Source: Brevundimonas fontaquae | GTDB taxonomy: Bacteria > Pseudomonadota > Alphaproteobacteria > Caulobacterales > Caulobacteraceae | DNA: 64,000 bases | Direction of reading: 5' to 3' | Assembly (NCBI RefSeq): GCF_017086445.1 | Contig: NZ_CP070968.1 | Location: 434,001 to 498,000, forward strand | In this document: positions 17,671 through 27,250 of the stretch, in pieces | Layout of the letters: every line of letters starts with the position of its first letter | How positions within the stretch are numbered: the first letter of the stretch is position 1 | The notes under the pieces: generated by a model | What the model saw: the letters and a program-made list of their open reading frames with translations, nothing else | The model's database searches: none | What the model was told of the DNA's origin: nothing | Program-made: the position numbers and the translations under genes

Positions 17671-19997
17671 CGTTCGACCACGGCCGCGGGCGGACGCGGC
17701 GCCGAGGTCAGGCCCGAGCCCTGGAAGGCGGGACCGGCGTCATAGGCGGCGAAGGTGGCGGCGGTGATGATTTCGCTGACCGAGGCGCCCAGGGACACGA
17801 TCTGCACCGGCTTCTCCAGACCGACCAGCAGCGGGCCGATCACGGTGGCGCCGCCCAGGGCCTGAACCAGCTTGGTCGAGATGGCGGCCGAATGGATGGC
17901 GGGCATGACCAGGACGTTGGCCGGCTTGGTCAGGCGGTTGAAGGCGTAGGCCGAATGCCCCTTGGGATCCAGCGCGACTTCCGGCGGCATTTCGCCCTCG
18001 TATTCGAAATCGACGCCCTTCTTGTCCAGGATGCGGATCGCCTCGCGCACCTTCTCGGCGCGGTCGCCGGGCGGGTTTCCGAAGGTGGAATAGGACAGGA
18101 AGGCCACGCGCGGATTGCGGCCCAGCTTCCTGACCGTATCGGCCGCCTTGACGGCGATGTCGGCCAACTCCTCGGCGTTCGGCAGTTCGTGGATGGTGGT
18201 GTCGGCGACAAACAGGGTGCGGCCCTTGGCCAGCAGGATCGACAGGCCGATCAGGGTGTCGTCCACGTCCAGCACGCGCTGAACTTCTTTAAGCGCCATG
18301 TTGAAGTTGCGGGTCACGCCCGCGACCATGGCGTCGGCCCGGCCCTTGGCGACCAAGGTGGCGGCGAAATAGTTGCGGTCCTGATTGATCATCCGCTGCA
18401 CGTCGCGGCGCAGATAGCCCCGGCGCTGCAGCTTTTCGTACAGCCAGTCGGTGTCCTCGACATTGTGGTCGGAGACGCGGGCGTTGGTGATCTCTATGCC
18501 CAGCTCGTCGAAGTTCAGACCGGCCTCTGCGGCGTTCTGACGGATCAGATCCTCGCGGCCGACCAGGATCGGCGTGCCCAGGTCGGCCTGTTTGAAGCCC
18601 CAGGCGGCGCGGATGACGGCGGGTTCTTCGCCCTCGGCGAAGACGACGCGCTTGTTCGGCCCGCCGCGCACGGCCGAGCTGATCTTCTGCATCAGCGCGG
18701 CGGACGGATCGACGCGCGAACGCAGCGCGTGGCGATAGGCGTCCATATCCTCGATCTGGACGCGGGCCACGCCGGTGTCCATCGCCGCCTGGGCGATGAA
18801 GGGCGGGATGTACCAGATCAGGCGCGGGTCAAAGGGCGTCGGGATGATGTAGTCCGGACCGAACTTCAGCTTGCGTCCGCGATAGGCGGCGGCGACCTCG
18901 TCCGGCACGTCCTCGCGCGCCAGGGCGGCCAGGGCCTGGGCGCAGGCGATCTTCATCTCGTGGTTCACGCGGCGCGCCCGCACATCCAGCGCGCCTCGGA
19001 ACAGATAGGGAAAGGCCAGGACGTTGTTGACCTGATTCACATAGTCCGAGCGGCCCGTGGCGATGATGGCGTCGGAACGCACAGACTTGACGTCCTCGGG
19101 CGTGATCTCGGGGTCGGGGTTGGCCATGGCGAAGATGATCGGATTGGGCGCCATAGAGGCGACCATCTCCTTGGTGATCGCGCCCTTGGCGGACAAGCCC
19201 AGCACCACATCGGCGCCGACCATGGCCTCGGCCAGAGTGCGCAGGGGCGTATCGGTGGCGTGGGCGGCCTTCCACTGGTCCATGCCGTGGTCGCGACCTT
19301 TGTAGACGACGCCGTCGCGGTCACAGATCACGGTGTTCTCGGCCTTGACGCCCGCGGCCTTCATCAGGGCGATGGAGGACAGGCCCGCCGCCCCGGCGCC
19401 GGCCAGAACGACCTTGATCTCGTCCAGCTTCTTGCCGGCGATATGAACGGCGTTGATCAGGCCGGCGGTCGAGATGATGGCGGTGCCGTGCTGGTCGTCA
19501 TGGAAGACGGGGATGTCCAGCAGGTCCTGAAGCTCGCTTTCGATGACGAAGCATTCGGGGGACTTGATGTCCTCCAGATTGATGCCGCCCCAGGTGTCGC
19601 CGATGTTCTTGACGACGGTGATGAACTCGTCAGGGTCGGTGGTCTTAACCTCGACGTCGAAGCTGTCGACGTCGGCGAACCGTTTGAACAGGACCGATTT
19701 GCCCTCCATGACCGGCTTGGAGGCCATGTGACCCAGGTTGCCCAGGCCGAGGATCGCGGTGCCGTTCGAGATGACGGCGACCAGATTGCCCTTGGAGGTG
19801 TAGTCGTAGGCCTTGTCCGCATCGGCGGCGATGGCCAGGACCGGCACGGCCACGCCCGGCGAATAGGCCAGCGACAGATCGCGTTGGGTCGCCATCGGCT
19901 TGGTCGGCGCCATGGATATCTTGCCCGGCGTCGGGATGCGGTGGAAGTCCAGCGCTTCGTCGTCGGAGAAGGTTTGCTTTTCGGTCTGATCGGGCAT
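17667..19997 (-). CDS. maeB: NADP-dependent malic enzyme with phosphotransacetylase-like C-terminal domain
   Basis: 776 residues, the length of the MaeB fusion type. The N-terminal malic enzyme region runs to about 430: SLAYSPGVAVPVLAIAAD, NGTAILGLGNLGHMASKPVMEGKSVLFK, HDDQHGTAIISTAGLINA and the NAD(P) fold VVLAGAGAAGLSSIALM. The C-terminal 330 residues resemble phosphate acetyltransferase (RVVFAEGEEPAVIRAAW, ADAMVAGVTRNF, LPNAEELADIAVKAADTV), a regulatory and usually non-catalytic domain. It decarboxylates malate to pyruvate, making NADPH. Its stop is fused to the rsmI start. Confidence 0.95.
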   Translation of the reverse strand: MPDQTEKQTFSDDEALDFHRIPTPGKISMAPTKPMATQRDLSLAYSPGVAVPVLAIAADADKAYDYTSKGNLVAVISNGTAILGLGNLGHMASKPVMEGKSVLFKRFADVDSFDVEVKTTDPDEFITVVKNIGDTWGGINLEDIKSPECFVIESELQDLLDIPVFHDDQHGTAIISTAGLINAVHIAGKKLDEIKVVLAGAGAAGLSSIALMKAAGVKAENTVICDRDGVVYKGRDHGMDQWKAAHATDTPLRTLAEAMVGADVVLGLSAKGAITKEMVASMAPNPIIFAMANPDPEITPEDVKSVRSDAIIATGRSDYVNQVNNVLAFPYLFRGALDVRARRVNHEMKIACAQALAALAREDVPDEVAAAYRGRKLKFGPDYIIPTPFDPRLIWYIPPFIAQAAMDTGVARVQIEDMDAYRHALRSRVDPSAALMQKISSAVRGGPNKRVVFAEGEEPAVIRAAWGFKQADLGTPILVGREDLIRQNAAEAGLNFDELGIEITNARVSDHNVEDTDWLYEKLQRRGYLRRDVQRMINQDRNYFAATLVAKGRADAMVAGVTRNFNMALKEVQRVLDVDDTLIGLSILLAKGRTLFVADTTIHELPNAEELADIAVKAADTVRKLGRNPRVAFLSYSTFGNPPGDRAEKVREAIRILDKKGVDFEYEGEMPPEVALDPKGHSAYAFNRLTKPANVLVMPAIHSAAISTKLVQALGGATVIGPLLVGLEKPVQIVSLGASVSEIITAATFAAYDAGPAFQGSGLTSAPRPPAAVVER

Positions 19998-20130
19998 CGG
20001 TCGTCCAGGGCGTCGGCGTGGCTGTAACCGTTCGTGTCCTAGAGGCTGGGACGGGCCGCGCCAACCCTTGACGCCGAGGAAGCCTGCGCAATCGGCCCGG
20101 AGCCTTACCTGCGCGTCAGCGTCAACGCCG

Positions 20131-20961
20131 TCAGATCGACAGCACGCCCGTCCGTTCGATCTCGACCGGTCCGGTCATCAGGACGTGATCGGTCGCGGCA
20201 TCCCAGTCGATGATCAGTTCGCCGCCATCGACGACGACCGTCGCCTTACGTTCGGTCAGGCCGCGCCGCGCGGTGGCGACCAGGGCGGCGCAGGCGCCGG
20301 TGCCGCAGGCCTTGGTCAGTCCGGCCCCCCGCTCCCAGACCCGGAGACGGATGTGGTCCCGATCCAGCACATTGGCGAAGCCGACATTGACCCCTTGCGG
20401 GAACAGCGGGTGATGCTCGACCAGCGAGCCGGACCCCGTGACGAAGCCGTCGTCCTGGCGGTCGGTGAAGAAGACCACGTGCGGATTGCCCATGGAGACG
20501 GCGCCGGGCGTATACAGGATCGGCGCGTCGATCGGCCCGACCTGAAGCTCGATCCCGCGCGTGTCCATCTCTTCGGCCAGCGGAACCTGGGTCCAGTCCA
20601 GGCGGGGCCTGCCCATGTCCACGGTCACGCGGTGGTCGCCCGCTCGGGTGGCGGCGGTCGGGCCGGCCGCCGTATCGATGACGACGCGGTCCGAGGCGTT
20701 GGCCTGCATCAACAGCCAACCGACGCAGCGCAGGGCGTTGCCGCAGGTCTCGACCATCGATCCATCGGCGTTCCAGACCCGCATGAAGGCGTCGGCCGTG
20801 TCTGACGGTTCAATGGCGATCAGCTGATCGAAGCCCTCGCCCGTCTGGCGGTCGCCCAGCGCACGAATCTGGTCCTCGCCGGGAGCGAACGGCTGTTCCA
20901 GCGCATTGACGACGACGAAGTCATTGCCGGCGCCGTTCATCTTGACGAAAGGACGGGTCAT
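20131..20961 (-). CDS. dapF: Diaminopimelate epimerase
   Basis: 276 residues from the ATG giving MTRPFVKMNGAGNDFVVV, the family start; the frame is open a little further upstream. Interconverts LL- and meso-diaminopimelate for lysine and peptidoglycan. Both catalytic cysteines are present in their contexts: ETCGN (Cys73) and KACGTGAC (Cys219). Other family motifs include GEGFDQLIAI and MGNPHVVFF. Only 40 bases separate its start from the divergent channel gene. Confidence 0.96.
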   Translation of the reverse strand: MTRPFVKMNGAGNDFVVVNALEQPFAPGEDQIRALGDRQTGEGFDQLIAIEPSDTADAFMRVWNADGSMVETCGNALRCVGWLLMQANASDRVVIDTAAGPTAATRAGDHRVTVDMGRPRLDWTQVPLAEEMDTRGIELQVGPIDAPILYTPGAVSMGNPHVVFFTDRQDDGFVTGSGSLVEHHPLFPQGVNVGFANVLDRDHIRLRVWERGAGLTKACGTGACAALVATARRGLTERKATVVVDGGELIIDWDAATDHVLMTGPVEIERTGVLSI

Positions 20962-21001
20962 GCAGGCCATATAGGCCCAACCCAGCGTCGCGGAAACCAG
21001 C

Positions 21002-21796
21002 GTGTCCCAGACCGAAACCGACCCCAAGGACAACGGCCTGCGACTGCGCGCCCGGCTGCGATACCTGTATCACGGCAGTCAGCCGCCGGCGGTGCGGTTC
21101 CGGTTGATGGTCATCGTCATCGATCTGGCGATCATCGCCTTCTTCCTGGCCGCGCCGATCCTCAAGAATATGGGCTGGGCCTTCTATGCGCTGGATTACT
21201 TCGTCGCCGCCATTCTGGCTCTCGACCTGGCCGCGCGAGCCTATGCCTACGCCAACGTCAAGGACTGGCTGAAGCGGCCGATCGTCTGGGTCGATCTGTT
21301 CGTGCTGGCGACCCTGTTGTTTCCGGCCTGGCTGTTCAACCTCGGCTTCCTGCGGATGCTGCGGCTGTGGACCCTGCTGAACTCGGACTTCTTCTGGCGC
21401 ACCGTGGGGGCGCGGTTCGACGATACGCGGGTCGAAGGTATCGCGCGGGCCCTGGCCAACCTGATCACCTTCGTCTTCGTGGCGACCGGCTTCGTCTATG
21501 CGACCTTCAGGGGGCACGACGGCATCGCCGGCTATGTGGATGCGCTGTATTTCACGGTGGCCACCCTGACAACGACCGGGTTTGGCGACGTCACCCTGCC
21601 CGGGCCGTGGGGGCGATTGTTGTCCATCGCCGTCATGCTGGTCGGCATCACCCTGTTCCTGCGCCTGGCCCAAGCCCTGATCCGACCGCACAAGGTGCAT
21701 TTCCCCTGCGATCGCTGCGGCCTGCAGAACCACGACCCTGACGCCGTCCACTGCAAGGCGTGCGGCAATCTGCTTTGCATTCCCGACGAGGGATGA
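21002..21796 (+). CDS. Voltage-gated-like potassium channel with C-terminal zinc ribbon
   Basis: 264 residues, GTG start. About six hydrophobic segments: S1 near 36-52, then S2-S3, an S4-like helix with basic residues (FLRMLRLWTLLNSDFFWR), S5 (LANLITFVFVATGFVYATF), pore loop and S6. The selectivity filter is TTTGFGD (190-196), a K+-type sequence with Phe in the usual Tyr/Phe position. After S6 the cytoplasmic tail has CDRC...CKAC (Cys236, 239, 251, 254), a rubredoxin-like zinc ribbon. Ion-channel domain is certain; K+ selectivity is inferred from the filter; the tail's role is unknown. Confidence 0.85.
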   Translation: MSQTETDPKDNGLRLRARLRYLYHGSQPPAVRFRLMVIVIDLAIIAFFLAAPILKNMGWAFYALDYFVAAILALDLAARAYAYANVKDWLKRPIVWVDLFVLATLLFPAWLFNLGFLRMLRLWTLLNSDFFWRTVGARFDDTRVEGIARALANLITFVFVATGFVYATFRGHDGIAGYVDALYFTVATLTTTGFGDVTLPGPWGRLLSIAVMLVGITLFLRLAQALIRPHKVHFPCDRCGLQNHDPDAVHCKACGNLLCIPDEG

Positions 21797-21895
21797 GGCG
21801 GCGCGTCCCGCCGGTGTGACAAAACGGTAAGATCGCACGGCTTGCCGCACGGGAAGGCGTCGTTAAGGTGCCGGCTTCGTTTTAGGGACCTGTCC

Positions 21896-24070
21896 ATGAT
21901 CCGTGCTTCCGCCGTCGCGCTTGCGACGCTTCTCGCCTCCACCAGCCTGACCTCGGTATCCATGGCCCAGACTCCCCCCTCCTCACCCGCTCCGACCTCC
22001 GGCGGTTTCGCGACCAGCGATGCGACCGACCCCTATCTGTGGCTCGAAGAGGTCGAGGGCGAGCGGGCGATGGAGTGGGTGAAGGCCCACAACGAACGCA
22101 CCTTCGCCGTCCTGCAAGGCGATCCGCGTTACGAGACCCTGCACCAGCAGGCGCTGGAGATCGTCCAGGCCCAGGACCGCATCCCGTCGCCTGGCTTCAC
22201 CCACGACGGCCATATCGACAACTTCTGGCAGGACGCCCAGCATGTGCGCGGGCTGTGGCGTCGCACGACGCTGGACAGCTATCGCACCGCCACGCCCGAG
22301 TGGCAGACCATCCTCGACATCGACGCCCTGGCGGCGGCCGAGGGCCAGAACTGGGTCTACAAGGGCTCGACCTGCCTTCAGCCCGAAGAGCGCTACTGCC
22401 TGATCAGCCTGTCGAACGGCGGCAAGGACGCGGTGACCCTGCGCGAGTTCGACACGGTCGAGCGCAAGTTCGTCGACGGCGGCATCACCCTGCCGGAATC
22501 CAAGGGCGGCGCATCCTGGATCGACAAGGACACCCTGCTGATCTCGCGCGACTTTGGTCCCGGCACCCTGACCAACTCGGGCTATCCGATGGTGGTCAAG
22601 CGGATGAAGCGCGGCCAGACGCCCGACCAGGCCGAGACCCTGTTCACCGGCCAGCCGACCGACGTTTCGGTGTCCGGCTATACGCTGCGTGACGCCGACG
22701 GGGTGGTGAAGGCGACGCTGATCAACCGTTCGGTGGATTTCTATTCGTCAGAAACCTGGCGCCTGGGCGACGACGGCGCCCTGACCCAGCTTCAGTTGCC
22801 GGCCAAGTCCGACATCACCGGCCTCGTTCAGGGCCAGCTTCTGGTGTCGTTGAAACAGGACTGGACCGCGCCGTCAGGTCAGGATTTCAAGACCGGCGAC
22901 CTAATCGCCTGGCCGCTGGAGGCCTGGCTGGCCGATCCGGCGACCCCGGCCCAACTGGTGCTGCGTCCGACCGAGCGTCAGGCCATCGAGGGCGTCAACG
23001 TCACGCGCAACCGGCTGGTCGTCGCCCTGTATGACAATGTGCGCGGCTCGGTGCGGGTCTATACTCCCGGTCAAGGCGAATGGTCGCACACGACGCTGGA
23101 CCTGCCCCAGAACGTCTCGGTCGGCGTCGGTTCGGCCTCGGAGAAGGACGACAAGGTCTTTGTCAGCGTCACCGGCTATCTGAACCCGTCCAGCCTGTGG
23201 CTGGCCGATGCGGCGACTGGCGCGGTCGATCAGGTCAAGTCGATGCCGGCCAAGTTCGACGCCGCCGGCATGACGGTCGATCAGCACGAGGCCCGCTCGG
23301 CCGACGGGACAATGATCCCCTATTTCGTGGTGCATAAGGCGGACATGCCGCTGGATGGCTCCAACCCCACGCTGCTGTACGGCTACGGCGGGTTCGAAAG
23401 CTCGCTGCTGCCGGGCTATTCGGCGACGGTAGGCAAGCTGTGGCTGGAGCGGGGCGGCGTGTATGTCATCGCCAACACGCGCGGCGGCGGCGAGTTCGGC
23501 CCGCGCTGGCACGAGGCGGCCCTGCAACAGAACCGACAGCGCGCGCACGAGGATTTCCAGGCCGTGGCCCTGGACCTGATCGCCCGCGACATCACCAGCC
23601 AGCCCAAGCTGGGCATCATGGGCGGCTCGCAGGGCGGGCTGTTCATGGGCGCAATGCTGACCCAGCGACCGGACCTCATCAACGCCGCCGTCATCCAGGT
23701 GCCCCTGTTCGACATGTTGCGCTTCCACAAGCTGCTGGCCGGCGCCTCGTGGATCGGCGAATACGGCGACCCGGATATCCCCGCGCAGCGCGCCTGGATT
23801 CAGCAGTATTCGCCGTATCAGAACCTGCGCGCGGGCCAGCCCTATCCGGAGGTCTTCATCCATACCTCGACCAAGGACGACCGCGTCCATCCCGGTCATG
23901 CCCGCAAGGCGGCGGCGCGGCTGGAGGAACTGGGCTATCCCGTCCTGTTCTACGAGAACGTCGACGGCGGCCACGCGGCCGGGGCGAACCTGCGCGAAAC
24001 CGCGCGTCGTCTGGCGCTGGAATACACCTATCTGTCGCGCCGCCTGATGGACACGCCGGCGCAGGAATAG
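21896..24070 (+). CDS. Prolyl oligopeptidase family (S9) peptidase, exported
   Basis: 724 residues from the ATG giving MIRASAVALATLLASTSLTS; longer in-frame starts lack a signal. A Sec signal peptide ends near SMAQT. The propeller domain (about 45-450) begins DPYLWLEEVEGERAMEWVKAHNERT, the S9A signature. The hydrolase domain carries Ser578 in GGSQGG, Asp661/662 in DDRVHPGH and His693 in GGHAAG. It should cleave short proline-containing peptides in the periplasm. The next gene is a diverged tandem paralogue, separated by a palindromic repeat. Confidence 0.93.
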   Translation: MIRASAVALATLLASTSLTSVSMAQTPPSSPAPTSGGFATSDATDPYLWLEEVEGERAMEWVKAHNERTFAVLQGDPRYETLHQQALEIVQAQDRIPSPGFTHDGHIDNFWQDAQHVRGLWRRTTLDSYRTATPEWQTILDIDALAAAEGQNWVYKGSTCLQPEERYCLISLSNGGKDAVTLREFDTVERKFVDGGITLPESKGGASWIDKDTLLISRDFGPGTLTNSGYPMVVKRMKRGQTPDQAETLFTGQPTDVSVSGYTLRDADGVVKATLINRSVDFYSSETWRLGDDGALTQLQLPAKSDITGLVQGQLLVSLKQDWTAPSGQDFKTGDLIAWPLEAWLADPATPAQLVLRPTERQAIEGVNVTRNRLVVALYDNVRGSVRVYTPGQGEWSHTTLDLPQNVSVGVGSASEKDDKVFVSVTGYLNPSSLWLADAATGAVDQVKSMPAKFDAAGMTVDQHEARSADGTMIPYFVVHKADMPLDGSNPTLLYGYGGFESSLLPGYSATVGKLWLERGGVYVIANTRGGGEFGPRWHEAALQQNRQRAHEDFQAVALDLIARDITSQPKLGIMGGSQGGLFMGAMLTQRPDLINAAVIQVPLFDMLRFHKLLAGASWIGEYGDPDIPAQRAWIQQYSPYQNLRAGQPYPEVFIHTSTKDDRVHPGHARKAAARLEELGYPVLFYENVDGGHAAGANLRETARRLALEYTYLSRRLMDTPAQE

Positions 24071-24082
24071 GTCTTTTTCGAT

Positions 24083-24200
24083 CCTCCCCGCGAAAGCGGG
24101 GACCCAGTGCTTTCGCAAGGTTCGGCGGCTGGGATTGCGTTCACTACGACACGGGCGACGCCGAACGCCCAAAGGTCTGGGTCCCCGCTTTCGCGGGGAT
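24083..24200. repeat. Nested palindromic repeat (MITE/REP-like) between the two S9 peptidase genes
   Basis: About 118 bases. Outer arms are CCCCGCGAAAGCGGGGACCCAG at 24086-24107 (itself a hairpin) and its near-exact reverse complement at 24177-24198. An inner pair, TTCGGCG at 24121-24127 and CGCCGAA at 24159-24165, is nested inside. The GCGAAAGC core is familiar from dispersed intergenic repeats of alphaproteobacteria. No transposase is present. It lies directly after the first peptidase stop and ends 19 bases before the second start. Confidence 0.75.
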
Positions 24201-24218
24201 GAGCGGAAAGTTCAAAGC

Positions 24219-26426
24219 ATGCGTCACCTGATCCTGTCCGCCGCCATTCCGGCGCTTATGCTCGGCGCCTGCGCGAGCAGCCGGAACATGGACGAGTACT
24301 TCGAACCGAGGACTGTCACTTCGGAGACGCCCCCGCCCCACTTCCCCCGCGACCTGACCCCGGCGGGCGTCGCGGCGGCGGACGATCATCTGGCGCTGGA
24401 GCAGGTGGACGGGGCCGAGGCGACGGCCTTCGTCGCTGAGGAGAACCGCAAGTCCCTGGCCGTCCTGACCGGCGATCCGCGCTATGAAACCTTCCGCGCC
24501 GAGGCCCAGGCGATCCTGACTGCGACCGATCGCATCCCCAGTCCGTCCTTCCTGGGCGACGGCATCGGCAACTTCTGGCAGGACGCGACCAATCCCAAGG
24601 GCGTCTGGCGCCGCACGACGCTGGCCAGCTACCGGACCGCGACGCCGCAGTGGGAAACCCTGCTGGACATCGACGCCCTGTCCAAGGCGGAGGGCAAGGA
24701 CTGGGTGTTCAAGGGCGCCGACTGCCTGGCGCCGGACGACACCCGTTGCCTGATCAATCTGTCCGACGGCGGCAAGGATGCGGTGGTCGTGCGCGAGTTC
24801 GACCTGACCACGAAGTCGTTCGTGGACAGCGGTTTCAACCTGCCCGAGGGCAAGCACCGCATCGAATGGCTGGATCGCGACACGCTTCTGGTCGCCACCG
24901 ACTTCGGCGCCGGGACCATGACCGAGTCCGGCTATCCCTTCATCGCCAAGACGCTGAAGCGCGGCCAGACCCTGGCCCAGGCGACCGAGGTCTATCGCGG
25001 CGAACAGTCGGACGGCGGCTACGGCGTCAGCCCCGCCGTCTATCGCGACAAGGACGGCAAGGTGACCGCTGTCATCATCACCCGCCCGCTGGACACCTTC
25101 CGCTCCGAGACCTGGGCCATGGCCCACGACGGTTCGACGATGAAGCTGGCCCTGCCGGATCGGGTCAGCGTCTTCGGCGCCCAGGGAGACCTGCTGATCG
25201 TCTCCAACGACGAGGCCTGGACCTTCAACGGGATCGACTACAAGCCCGGTTCGCTGCTTTCGATTCCGCTGAACAGTCTGCGAAACGACCGCAATGATCT
25301 GAGCATCAGCAATCAGGCCTATCTGATCTATGAACCGGCCGCGCGCCAATCTTTGGGTGACGTGCGAGTTCTGGATCGCCAGGTCGTCGCGTCTCTGTCC
25401 GACAATGTGGCCGGGCGGCTGGCGATCTTCGAGAACCGAGGCGAATTTGGCTGGCGTCGTCAGGACGTGACCGTGCCCCAGAACATCGCCGTGGGTCTGG
25501 GCGATTCCTCCAAGTCGAAGGGCGAGGTCTTCGTCTCGACCCAGGGCTTTCTGACGCCCCCAACTTTGAGCCTGGCTTCAGTCGGTTCGACCGCCCTGAC
25601 CGAGCTGAAATCCGCCCCGGCCAAGTTCGACGCCTCGACCCATGTGGTGGAACAGTACGAGGCCACGTCCGCCGACGGGACCAAGATCCCCTATTTCGTC
25701 ACCCGCCCGCGCGACATGAAGCTGGACGGGTCGAACCCGACCGTCATGCTCGGCTATGGTGGTTTCCAGGTCAGTCTGAACCCGGCCTACAAGCCCGAGA
25801 TGGGCAAGCTGTGGCTGGAGCGGGGCGGGGTCTTCGTCCAGGCCAATATCCGCGGCGGCGGCGAGTTCGGGCCCGACTGGCATCAGGCTGCGCTGGACGG
25901 CGATCGTCAGAAGGCCTTTGACGACTTCGCCGCCGTGGCGCGCGATCTGGAACAGCGCGGGATCACCAGCCCGCGTCGCCTGGGCATCTATGGTCGGTCG
26001 AACGGCGGGGTCCTGACCTCGGTGTCGATCACCCAGCACCCTGAACTGTTCAATGCGGCGGTGATCGAGAGCCCGCTTGTGGACATGCTGCGCTATCACG
26101 AACTGCCGGCCGGGGCGTCGTGGATCGGCGAGTACGGCGACCCGCGCATCCCGGAAGAAGCCGCGTGGATCGCGAAATACTCCGCCTATCAGCAGCTCCG
26201 TCCGGGCCAGCCCTATCCGCGCGTCTATCTGACCACCAATACGCGCGACGACCGCGTTCACCCCGGCCATGCGCGCAAGTTCGCCGCGCGCCTGGGGGAT
26301 ATGGGCTATGACCACCTCTATTATGAGGACACGGCCGGCGGTCACTCCAACGACGCCGACCCTGTCGCCAACGCCCGTCGCTGGGCCCGCCACTATGTCT
26401 ATCTGTCGCAACAGCTGATGGATTGA
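24219..26426 (+). CDS. Prolyl oligopeptidase family (S9) peptidase, lipoprotein
   Basis: 735 residues from the ATG giving MRHLILSAAIPALMLGACASS; lipobox LGAC with the lipidated Cys at residue 18, so it is membrane-tethered, unlike the soluble paralogue upstream. The propeller is shared (for example NFWQDATNPKGVWRRTTLASYRTATPQWETLLDIDAL, closely matching the first protein). The catalytic set is Ser594 in GRSNGG, Asp677/678 in DDRVHPGH and His709 in GGHSND. Probably arose by tandem duplication, then one copy acquired or kept a lipoprotein signal. Confidence 0.93.
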   Translation: MRHLILSAAIPALMLGACASSRNMDEYFEPRTVTSETPPPHFPRDLTPAGVAAADDHLALEQVDGAEATAFVAEENRKSLAVLTGDPRYETFRAEAQAILTATDRIPSPSFLGDGIGNFWQDATNPKGVWRRTTLASYRTATPQWETLLDIDALSKAEGKDWVFKGADCLAPDDTRCLINLSDGGKDAVVVREFDLTTKSFVDSGFNLPEGKHRIEWLDRDTLLVATDFGAGTMTESGYPFIAKTLKRGQTLAQATEVYRGEQSDGGYGVSPAVYRDKDGKVTAVIITRPLDTFRSETWAMAHDGSTMKLALPDRVSVFGAQGDLLIVSNDEAWTFNGIDYKPGSLLSIPLNSLRNDRNDLSISNQAYLIYEPAARQSLGDVRVLDRQVVASLSDNVAGRLAIFENRGEFGWRRQDVTVPQNIAVGLGDSSKSKGEVFVSTQGFLTPPTLSLASVGSTALTELKSAPAKFDASTHVVEQYEATSADGTKIPYFVTRPRDMKLDGSNPTVMLGYGGFQVSLNPAYKPEMGKLWLERGGVFVQANIRGGGEFGPDWHQAALDGDRQKAFDDFAAVARDLEQRGITSPRRLGIYGRSNGGVLTSVSITQHPELFNAAVIESPLVDMLRYHELPAGASWIGEYGDPRIPEEAAWIAKYSAYQQLRPGQPYPRVYLTTNTRDDRVHPGHARKFAARLGDMGYDHLYYEDTAGGHSNDADPVANARRWARHYVYLSQQLMD

Positions 26427-26494
26427 ATGAAGCAGAGAGAGCCTCACGCGAATATGAGGCGCTCCCTTGCAGCCCAGGGACTAAGAACGACGGC

Positions 26495-27250
26495 ATGAAC
26501 ACCAAGGGCTGGATCATCGCGGGCACGGTCATGGCGGGCGCCCTCATGTCCGTCGCCTCGGCGGCCCAGCCGGCGGCGGGGCGTCCGCCGCTTGCGCCGC
26601 GCCATGCGACGGCCAACGGCCCGCCGGTGGTCGTCGAACTGTTCACCGCCCAGGGCTGCGGCGGCTGCATCGAGGCGAATGCGGCGGTGGAGAAGGCAGC
26701 GGCCCAGCCGGGCGTCATCGCCCTGACCTATGGCGTCGACTACTGGGATTATCTGGGCTGGACCGACACCTTCGCCCGGCCGGAGTTCGTTCAGCGCCAG
26801 CGCGCCTATCGCGCCGCCCTGCGCCAGCGCGGCGTCTCGACGCCCCAGGTCGTGATCGACGGCCGACGTCAGGTGTCGGGCGCCCGCAGCGTCGAGCTTG
26901 AAACCGCCATCGGTCAGGAGGCGGTGCGTCAGGCCTGGCCGCCGGAAATCGAATTCCGCGAGAACGGAGCCGGCGTCGGCGTCGGTTCCGGCCGCGCGCC
27001 GGCCGGCGGCGCCGAGGTGGTGGCGGTGACCTATACGCCCGGCCCCCAGGTGGTCGAAGTCCGTCAGGGCGAGAACCGAGGTCAGGCCGTGCGGCACATG
27101 AACGTCGTGCGCGGCGTGACGCGCCTGGGCGAATGGCGCGGCCGCCCGATGCTCTACGCGCTGCCGTCCGCCCGCCCCGGCGAGGCCGTGGCGGTGCTGG
27201 TGCAAGGCAAGACGGACAAGCGTATCCTGGGCGCCGCCGTCAGGGATTGA
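26495..27250 (+). CDS. DUF1223 family thioredoxin-fold protein, exported
   Basis: 251 residues starting at MNTKGWIIAGTVMAGALMSVASAAQP, a signal peptide. The mature region begins PPVVVELFTAQGCGGCIEAN with a CGGC pair (Cys55, Cys58) at the N-terminus of a helix, as in thioredoxin-like DUF1223 proteins. Other conserved blocks are GVDYWDYLGWTDTFA and QRQRAYRAALRQRGVSTPQVVIDGRRQVSG. A periplasmic redox role is plausible but unproved. Its stop is shared with the following start (TGATG). Confidence 0.88.
   Translation: MNTKGWIIAGTVMAGALMSVASAAQPAAGRPPLAPRHATANGPPVVVELFTAQGCGGCIEANAAVEKAAAQPGVIALTYGVDYWDYLGWTDTFARPEFVQRQRAYRAALRQRGVSTPQVVIDGRRQVSGARSVELETAIGQEAVRQAWPPEIEFRENGAGVGVGSGRAPAGGAEVVAVTYTPGPQVVEVRQGENRGQAVRHMNVVRGVTRLGEWRGRPMLYALPSARPGEAVAVLVQGKTDKRILGAAVRD

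Noticed and set aside
17637..20027. Open frame of nearly 800 codons opposite the malic enzyme
   Set aside because: Antisense shadow; it has no recognisable motif, while the minus strand gives a full MaeB fusion.
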